From Proteobacteria bacterium SG_bin9 (GTDB taxonomy: Bacteria > Pseudomonadota > Alphaproteobacteria > Rhizobiales > Xanthobacteraceae): a stretch of DNA of 17,446 bases. The position numbers were made by a program, and so were the translations under genes. Every line of letters starts with the position of its first letter. Position 1 is the stretch's first letter. Where the stretch lies: positions 821-18,266 of the forward strand of contig LWDM01000034.1 in assembly GCA_002083525.1 (NCBI GenBank), given 5' to 3'. Positions 12,918 to 17,446 of this stretch are shown piece by piece. Below the pieces are notes generated by a model. It ran no database searches and was not told the origin of the DNA. It saw only the letters and a list, made by a program, of their open reading frames with translations.

Positions 12918-13508
12918 TTACGGAGCGCTGCGCTGCAGGGCTTTCTCGATCGCCGGTTTCAACACCTTGTCGAGATTTTCGTTTGTGATCGGACCGACCA
13001 GTTTGTAGGCAATCGTGCCGTCGCGATTGATCACGAACGTCTCCGGCACGCCGTACACGCCCCACTCGATCGAGCCGCGGCCGTTACCGTCGGTGCCGAC
13101 GCGGGTGAACGGATTGCCGTGACGGCCGAGGAAGCGGCGCGCGTTGTCGGCGCCATCCTTGTAGTTGATGCCGATCATCTGGATGCGCTTGTCGTCGGCG
13201 AGTTTCAGCAGCAGCGGCGCTTCGTCGTGGCACGGCACGCACCAGGACGCGAAGACGTTGACGATGCTGACCGGACCTTTCAGCGCAGCCGGGTCGAGTC
13301 CCGGCACCGGGCCCTTGACGTTGGTCAGTCCTTCCAGCGGCGGCAGCGGCGTCTGCGGTGCGACGCGTCCGATCAGCGCTGACGGAAGCCGCGACGGATC
13401 GCCGGCGCCAAGGCGAATGGCGAACAGCGCCGCAAGCCCGGCGAAGATCACCAGCGGGACGATGACGATCCACGAACGGCGGCGCGGGGCGACGGTCTGT
13501 TCGCTCAT
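12918..13508 (-). CDS. ccmG: Thiol:disulfide interchange protein CcmG/DsbE (CycY-type)
   Basis: CcmG is a membrane-anchored periplasmic thioredoxin that keeps apocytochrome c cysteines reduced for heme ligation. The 196-residue protein has a basic N-terminus, one transmembrane anchor (about 13-31), and a thioredoxin fold with VFASWCVPCHDEAP (active site WCVPC, 89-93), a GINYKD segment (113-118) and the cis-Pro loop YGVPETFVI (152-160). The GVPET and WCVPC context are typical of CcmG rather than general thioredoxins. It is the last gene of the ccm cluster, 21 bases after ccmD. In Bradyrhizobium japonicum the equivalent is cycY. Confidence 0.95.
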   Translation of the reverse strand: MSEQTVAPRRRSWIVIVPLVIFAGLAALFAIRLGAGDPSRLPSALIGRVAPQTPLPPLEGLTNVKGPVPGLDPAALKGPVSIVNVFASWCVPCHDEAPLLLKLADDKRIQMIGINYKDGADNARRFLGRHGNPFTRVGTDGNGRGSIEWGVYGVPETFVINRDGTIAYKLVGPITNENLDKVLKPAIEKALQRSAP

Positions 13509-13529
13509 GATGTCAGGACGCTTGGCATA

Positions 13530-13703
13530 TCAGGATACTTGGCCGGTGCGTTCGGAGCGACGCGACACGCCACGCGCTTCGAGATCGCGCAGGATGCTTT
13601 GCTGCCGGCGATAATCAGCGACGACCCAGATCGTCAGCGCCGCGACGGACAGGGCCGTCAGCGCGTAAGCCGAGATGATGAAGGGCGCGTAATTGCCTGA
13701 CAT
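13530..13703 (-). CDS. ccmD: Heme exporter protein CcmD (small)
   Basis: A 57-residue protein lying exactly between ccmC and ccmG. Reading the minus strand from the ATG at 13703 gives MSGNYAPFIISAYALTALSV, then a hydrophobic segment through ALTIWVVADYRRQQ, and a charged cytoplasmic tail ending RTGQVS. One membrane span (about 7-28) followed by a basic helix is the standard CcmD pattern (about 45-70 residues). It helps release holo-CcmE from the CcmABCD complex. The gap to ccmC is 7 bases and to ccmG 21. The Bradyrhizobium name is cycX. Confidence 0.92.
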   Translation of the reverse strand: MSGNYAPFIISAYALTALSVAALTIWVVADYRRQQSILRDLEARGVSRRSERTGQVS

Positions 13704-13710
13704 GTCTAGA

Positions 13711-14433
13711 TCATGCCTGCGCCTGGATCATCTGCAGCGTGCGCACGCGCCGCCGCAGAATCTCGTTGCGCATGGCTGCGAGATGCAGCGTCAGGAACAG
13801 CAGCGAGAAGGCCACCGCCATGATCAGCAGCGGGATCAGGATCGTCGGATGGATCGATGTGCCGCCGGAACGGATCAGCGAGGCCGGCTGATGCAGCGTG
13901 TTCCACCATTCGACCGAGAACTTGATGATCGGAATGTTGATCGCGCCGACAAGCGTCAGGATGGCGGCGGCGCGTGCGGCACGCGACGGATCCTCGATCG
14001 CGCGCCAGAGCGCGATCAGACCGAGGTACATCAGGAACAGGATCAGCACCGAGGTCAGGCGCGCGTCCCACTCCCAGTAGGTGCCCCAGGTCGGGCGTCC
14101 CCACAGCGAGCCGGTGACGAGCGCGACGAAGGTGAACGCGGCGCCGAGCGGTGCGGCGGCCTTCGCGGAAACATCGGCGAGCGGATGCCGCCAGACCAGC
14201 GTCCCGAGCGCGGAGAGGCTCATCACGATCCAGACGAACATGGCGAGCCAGGCGTTCGGCACATGCACGAACATGATCTTGACGGTCGCGCCCTGCTGAT
14301 AGTCGTCGGGCGCCGTCCACGCCTGCTGCAATCCGATCGCCATCAGGATGACGGTTGCACCGGCAAGCCACGGCAGCACGCGGTCGGTGAACGCGAGGAA
14401 GCGGGTCGGATTGGCGAGGTCGATCAGGGCCAT
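13711..14433 (-). CDS. ccmC: Heme exporter / heme-handling protein CcmC
   Basis: CcmC presents heme to the chaperone CcmE in the periplasm during System I cytochrome c maturation. The 240-residue protein has six hydrophobic segments and the tryptophan-rich heme-handling motif WGRPTWGTYWEWDARLT (111-127). The likely heme-ligand histidines are His57 (MFVHVP) and His181 (NTLHQP), matching the positions of the E. coli pair. There is no visible ribosome site before the ATG at 14433, but a strong promoter-like sequence ends only 7 bases upstream (14441-14468), suggesting a leaderless transcript. It heads a ccmC-ccmD-ccmG unit with 7- and 21-base gaps and is separated from ccmB by an amidohydrolase gene. 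Confidence 0.95.
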   Translation of the reverse strand: MALIDLANPTRFLAFTDRVLPWLAGATVILMAIGLQQAWTAPDDYQQGATVKIMFVHVPNAWLAMFVWIVMSLSALGTLVWRHPLADVSAKAAAPLGAAFTFVALVTGSLWGRPTWGTYWEWDARLTSVLILFLMYLGLIALWRAIEDPSRAARAAAILTLVGAINIPIIKFSVEWWNTLHQPASLIRSGGTSIHPTILIPLLIMAVAFSLLFLTLHLAAMRNEILRRRVRTLQMIQAQA

Positions 14434-14440
14434 GTGCGGG

Positions 14441-14468
14441 CTTATAGCAGAACGGATTGGAATGTCAG
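14441..14468 (-). promoter_or_regulatory. Candidate promoter for ccmC, possibly giving leaderless mRNA
   Basis: Minus strand CTGACA (14468-14463), a 16-base spacer, then TATAAG (14446-14441), preceded by TGC as an extended -10. Both hexamers match consensus at five of six bases. The -10 ends 7 bases before the ccmC ATG, so the usual start distance would place +1 at or next to the A of the ATG. It lies in the 57-base gap after the amidohydrolase stop. Confidence 0.5.
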
Positions 14469-14490
14469 TCGGATGATCCGCCGCGTCCGT

Positions 14491-15570
14491 TCACACCCGC
14501 AGGCGCGGCATCATGCCCAAGGCGTTGTCGCGCTCGATTTTTCTCAGGTCCGCGTCCGTGAAGCCGCAGTTGTTGAGCCCGGTCACATGTTCGAGACCGG
14601 TCCGGTAGGGGAAGTCCGATCCGAAGACGATTTGTGACGTCTCGACGAGCTGACGCAGCGCGCCCATGGCGGCTGGGTTCGAGGTCTGGGCGGTATCGTA
14701 GAAGAATTTGCGCAGGGTCGTGCGGACCCCGTTCGGCACCATACGGGCGGCTTGCGGCGCGCGGGCGAGAAACTCGAAGCGCTCGATCAGGAACGGCATC
14801 GCGCCGCCGGCGTGCGAGAAGATAAACTTGATATCGGGCCAGCGGTCGGCGGCGCCGGAGAACACGAGGCTGGCGATGGTGCGCGTGGTGTCGGCGCCGA
14901 ACTCGACGACGGTATCGGGAATATAGGGGATGAGATTGCCGCAGCAGGACGCAGTCGTCGGATGGACGGAGACGATCGCCTTGCGGCGGTTGAGTTCGTC
15001 GAACACCGGCACGAAGGCCGCGTCGCCGAGCCATTTGCCTTCGTAGCTCGTGAACATCGACACGCCGTCGGCCCGCAGGGTGTCGAAAGCGAACGCGATT
15101 TCGGCGAGCGTCGCATCGACATTCGGCATCGGCATCGCCGCGAACGATCCGAAGCGGCCTTTGTTGTCGATGCAGAGCTTGGCCGCGTACTCGTTGCAGG
15201 AGCGCGACAGCTTTGCGGACGCGCCGGCGTCGCCAAACCACAAACCCGGCGTGGTGATCGACAGCATCGCGGTCTGCACGCCCGCCGAGTCCATGTCTTC
15301 GAGCGTCTTTGCGAGCGTCCAGTCGAGTGCGGGCTTCGGCACGCGGGCGCGGGTGCCGACGCTTGCAACGTAGTCAGGCGGCGTCAGGTGATGGTGGACG
15401 TCGATACGGAAGGGAGCGGCTGGTGGCGGCGATGCTTGCGCTGGCGCGGATTCGGGCAGAACGGCCGTGGCTGCGAAAGCGGCGCTGCCCGCGAGAAATC
15501 CACGGCGGCTGACACCACAGTCGCAAGCGCATCCTGCGAAGGCTGATTGCTTGCCGTCAAACAAGCCCAT
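14491..15570 (-). CDS. Tat-exported amidohydrolase-2 (ACMSD-like) metalloenzyme
   Basis: A 359-residue member of amidohydrolase family 2 (aminocarboxymuconate-semialdehyde decarboxylase-like TIM barrel), probably a hydrolase or decarboxylase acting outside the cytoplasm. The N-terminus has a twin-arginine signal, VSRRGFLAGSAAF (20-32), preceded by a cysteine cluster, GCACDCG (13-19). Metal ligands are HxH (His59, His61 in DVHHHL), His203 (SVHPTT), His253 (FSHAGG) and Asp319 (FGSDFPYR). The substrate is unknown. The ATG at 15570 has AGGA 8 bases upstream. It lies inside the ccm cluster, 96 bases after ccmB and 57 before ccmC, in the same direction, but has no known part in cytochrome c maturation; it looks like an inserted gene. 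Confidence 0.88.
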   Translation of the reverse strand: MGLFDGKQSAFAGCACDCGVSRRGFLAGSAAFAATAVLPESAPAQASPPPAAPFRIDVHHHLTPPDYVASVGTRARVPKPALDWTLAKTLEDMDSAGVQTAMLSITTPGLWFGDAGASAKLSRSCNEYAAKLCIDNKGRFGSFAAMPMPNVDATLAEIAFAFDTLRADGVSMFTSYEGKWLGDAAFVPVFDELNRRKAIVSVHPTTASCCGNLIPYIPDTVVEFGADTTRTIASLVFSGAADRWPDIKFIFSHAGGAMPFLIERFEFLARAPQAARMVPNGVRTTLRKFFYDTAQTSNPAAMGALRQLVETSQIVFGSDFPYRTGLEHVTGLNNCGFTDADLRKIERDNALGMMPRLRV

Positions 15571-15666
15571 TCGAAAATCCTAAACCCGCGAGGGCGGGGT
15601 CCGGCAGTGCCGTCCAAAACCTACGTAGCCGGATCATTAGATGTTTCAGGCCTTTCCGCAATCGGC

Positions 15667-16335
15667 TCAATCGAGCCCCTGCCGCAGCGTCATGGCCGCC
15701 GCAAACGGCCCGACCACCAGGGTGGTCAGCGAGATCGCGCACAGGATCGAAAACGGTGTGCCGAAGCTTGATGGCTCCAGCGTGGCGGCATTCGAGGCGG
15801 CAACGCCGAAGATCAGGACCGGGATCGACAGCGGCAGCACCAGCACTGCCAGCAGCAGTCCACCGCGCCGCAACGTGACGGCGAGCGCCGCACCGATCAT
15901 GCCGGTCAGCGTCAGCGCCGGCGTTCCGACCAGGAGCGTCAGGGCGACGAAGAGGCTTTGTCCGGGCTCGAGGTTGAGCAGGAAGCCGAACAGCGGCGTC
16001 GCCACGACCAGCGGCAGGCCCGAGGCGATCCAGTGCGCCAGCGCTTTAGCGAGGCAGGTGAGTTCGAGCGGGGCATTGCCCATGGTCAGAAGATCGAGCG
16101 ATCCGTCGTCCTGATCGGCGGTGAACAGGCGGTCGAGGGTCAGCAGGCTCGCCAGCATCGCGCCGAGCCAGAGGATCGCCGGACCGATCCGCTTCAGCAG
16201 CGGCACGTCAGGACCGATCGCGAACGGCATCAGCACCACGACGGTCAGAAAGAACAGCACGCCGATCAGCGCGCCGCCGCCGGCACGCATCGCGATCAGA
16301 AGATCGCGCCGGACAAGGGCGGTCAGCGCCATCAT
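15667..16335 (-). CDS. ccmB: Heme exporter permease CcmB
   Basis: CcmB is the permease subunit of the CcmAB ABC transporter, which uses ATP to release holo-CcmE from CcmC/D. The 222-residue protein has six hydrophobic segments, including about 20-45, 50-65 and four more after 100. Family features are LVRRDLLIAMRAGG (7-20), LDRLFTADQDDGSLDLL (67-83), and AKALAHWIASGLPLV (96-110). The ATG at 16335 overlaps the ccmA stop as ATGA, so the two are translationally coupled; a second ATG follows directly. The gene to its left is not ccmC but an amidohydrolase. In Bradyrhizobium this is cycW. Confidence 0.95.
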   Translation of the reverse strand: MMALTALVRRDLLIAMRAGGGALIGVLFFLTVVVLMPFAIGPDVPLLKRIGPAILWLGAMLASLLTLDRLFTADQDDGSLDLLTMGNAPLELTCLAKALAHWIASGLPLVVATPLFGFLLNLEPGQSLFVALTLLVGTPALTLTGMIGAALAVTLRRGGLLLAVLVLPLSIPVLIFGVAASNAATLEPSSFGTPFSILCAISLTTLVVGPFAAAMTLRQGLD

Positions 16336-16943
16336 GCGGCGGCTCCCGCCGTTTGCGGGATGGCCAGCGTCCGCGCCGGCACGCCGAGCGGGCCGTGCGT
16401 TGCCGCCACAAGAATGCCGCCACTTTTCAGGTGCGTTTCGACGGCGTTCGCGAACATCGCCTGACCGCTCGAATCCAGTGCAGAGGTCGGTTCATCCAGC
16501 AGCCATACCGGGCGCTTCACTGTCAGCAGCCGCGCAATCGACAAGCGCCGCCGTTGCCCGGCCGAGAGAAAACCCGCGGGCAGATGGGCCGTATGGGCGA
16601 TGCCGGTTGCCGCGAGAGCCGCGTCCGCGTTGCCGTCACCGCCGAGAAACGCCTGCCAGAAGCGGAGATTCTCCATCACGGTCAGCGACGGCTTGAGCGG
16701 ATCGCGGTGGCCGAGGTAGTGCATTTGTTCGGCAGGCGGCTGCTCACTGTCGCCGCCATCCAGTGCAATCGTGCCGGCTGCGGGTGGCAGCAGCCCGGCA
16801 ACGATCCGCAGCAGCGAGGACTTGCCGGCGCCGTTCGGCCCGGTCACCGCCAGCGCTTCGCCGGAAATCGCTGAGAAGTCGAGGTTTTCAAAAACCTGCC
16901 GGCCATTTCGCACACATCCGAGACTTTTGCCGGACAGCTGCAT
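16332..16943 (-). CDS. ccmA: Heme exporter ATP-binding protein CcmA
   Basis: CcmA is the ATPase of the CcmAB exporter. The 203-residue protein shows Walker A GPNGAGKSS (35-43), a Q-loop-region stretch YLGHRDPLKPSLTVMENL (76-93), the ABC signature LSAGQRRRLSIAR (126-138), Walker B WLLDEPTSALD (147-157) and the switch His in ATHGPL (181-186). I chose the ATG at 16943 because MQLSGKSLGCVRNGR matches the usual CcmA N-terminus and length; the frame is open to an ATG at 16985, but those 14 codons include several rare codons (CCA, AGT, CAA, AGA) and neither start has a clear ribosome site. It is the first gene of the cluster, divergent from acnA. The Bradyrhizobium name is cycV. Confidence 0.93.
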   Translation of the reverse strand: MQLSGKSLGCVRNGRQVFENLDFSAISGEALAVTGPNGAGKSSLLRIVAGLLPPAAGTIALDGGDSEQPPAEQMHYLGHRDPLKPSLTVMENLRFWQAFLGGDGNADAALAATGIAHTAHLPAGFLSAGQRRRLSIARLLTVKRPVWLLDEPTSALDSSGQAMFANAVETHLKSGGILVAATHGPLGVPARTLAIPQTAGAAA

Positions 16944-17018
16944 CGGTCTGCGTTGATCGGCCTCACTGGACGTGTTCACTGGCATCCAACATGCATTGCT
17001 GTGAGACCATTGTCAGTG

Positions 17019-17047
17019 TGGCAACCAGCTTGGAAAGATTCTATAAC
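17019..17047 (+). promoter_or_regulatory. Weak candidate promoter for acnA
   Basis: TGGCAA (17019-17024), a 17-base spacer, then TATAAC (17042-17047). The -10 matches consensus at five of six bases, the -35 only at three. Transcription would begin near 17054, giving a leader of about 110 bases that contains two adjacent inverted repeats (17117-17148). No second convincing promoter for ccmA is visible on the other strand. Confidence 0.25.
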
Positions 17048-17116
17048 GCCGGAACTTGATGCAGCACACAACGCGCGGCGTCGAGCCCGCCAGCCAGCCC
17101 CCGCGCGTCGCGTCTC

Positions 17117-17148
17117 GATACCAGCCTCCGGTATCTTCAACAATTGAA
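17117..17148 (+). promoter_or_regulatory. Paired inverted repeats in the acnA leader
   Basis: GATACC (17117-17122) and GGTATC (17130-17135) form a perfect 6-bp dyad with a 7-base loop. Directly beside it TTCAA (17136-17140) and TTGAA (17144-17148) form a second dyad around CAA. Together they sit 15-46 bases upstream of the acnA ATG and next to its ribosome site (AGGA at 17151-17154). They may be an operator or an mRNA structure affecting translation. Confidence 0.4.
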
Positions 17149-17162
17149 TCAGGATTCTCTTC

Positions 17163-17446
17163 ATGACATCGCTCGACAGCTTCAAATGCCGCAAGACCCT
17201 CAAGGTCGGCGCCAAGACCTATGTGTATTACAGCCTCCCCACGGCGGAGAAGAATGGTCTCAAGGGCATTTCGAAGTTGCCGTTCTCGATGAAGGTTCTG
17301 CTCGAGAACCTGCTCCGCAACGAAGACAACCGCACGGTGAAGAAGGAAGACATCCAGGCGGTCGCCAAATGGATGAAGACCCGCAAGCTCGAGCACGAAG
17401 TCGCGTTCCGCCCGGCGCGCGTGCTGATGCAGGATTTCACCGGCGT
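17163..17446 (+). CDS. acnA: Aconitate hydratase AcnA (5' part, runs off window)
   Basis: AcnA isomerises citrate to isocitrate in the TCA cycle with a [4Fe-4S] cluster and, in several bacteria, can act as an iron-sensing RNA-binding protein. Only the first 94 codons of about 900 are present: MTSLDSFKCRKTLKVGAKTY, then SLPTAEKNGLKGISKLPFSM and the family block VLLENLLRNEDNRTVKKED, ending at the beginning of the RVLMQDFTG motif. The ATG at 17163 has AGGA about 8 bases upstream. It is divergent from ccmA, matching the order I recall from Bradyrhizobium japonicum, where acnA neighbours cycVWZXY. Confidence 0.95.
   Translation, partial: MTSLDSFKCRKTLKVGAKTYVYYSLPTAEKNGLKGISKLPFSMKVLLENLLRNEDNRTVKKEDIQAVAKWMKTRKLEHEVAFRPARVLMQDFTG

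Noticed and set aside
13693..14637. 314-codon plus-strand frame opposite ccmC
   Set aside because: Rich in Arg/His/Gln/Asp with no hydrophobic core, while ccmC on the minus strand has the WGTYWEWD motif.
16944..16985. Longer ccmA start at 16985
   Set aside because: The 14 extra codons use several codons rare in the neighbourhood and do not match the usual CcmA N-terminus; kept only as an alternative.

Overview
The window comes from a GC-rich alphaproteobacterium, most likely the Bradyrhizobium/Afipia/Rhodopseudomonas group (Nitrobacteraceae). The basis is synteny (dapF-mtaB-ftsY-yciB; ccmA/B/C/D/G back to back with acnA, as I recall for cycVWZXY-acnA of Bradyrhizobium japonicum), protein style, and two palindromic intergenic repeats of a type I remember from these genomes. 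It is mostly conserved core chromosome. There is no IS element, phage, CRISPR array, rRNA or tRNA.

Left third (1-4970), all minus strand: the translation/secretion block ffh - rpsP - rimM - trmD - rplS, then a 540-bp spacer and the first 140 codons of leuC. Ffh is the SRP GTPase; RpsP and RplS are ribosomal proteins; RimM matures the 30S subunit; TrmD makes m1G37 in tRNA. rplS ends in a clear intrinsic terminator and seems to have its own promoter overlapping the trmD stop. The leuC spacer holds a three-hairpin palindromic repeat and a possible 31-codon leader ORF surrounded by hairpins.

Middle (4970-10539): a Tat-exported metallo-beta-lactamase-fold hydrolase of NAPE-PLD type; convergent to it, a two-gene envelope unit (secreted GyrI-like protein, SIMPL protein); then dapF (lysine/peptidoglycan), mtaB (ms2t6A37 of tRNA), and a convergent RluA-type pseudouridine synthase whose 3' end overlaps mtaB by 42 bp.

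Right (10569-17446): ftsY (SRP receptor, partner of Ffh in the left block) with yciB; a cloverleaf-like palindromic repeat; a secreted ComEA-type HhH protein; then the cytochrome c maturation cluster on the minus strand: ccmA-ccmB, a Tat-exported amidohydrolase, ccmC-ccmD-ccmG. ccmD (57 aa) is short and easily missed. The amidohydrolase splits what is usually a continuous ccm operon, and ccmC behind it has a good promoter so close to its ATG that the mRNA may be leaderless. The window ends in acnA (aconitase), divergent from ccmA.

No wholly new multi-gene system is visible. The best leads are the leuC leader ORF, the amidohydrolase insertion plus putative leaderless ccmC promoter, the cloverleaf repeat and the acnA leader dyads. 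All assignments come from reading motifs by eye, without database searches.
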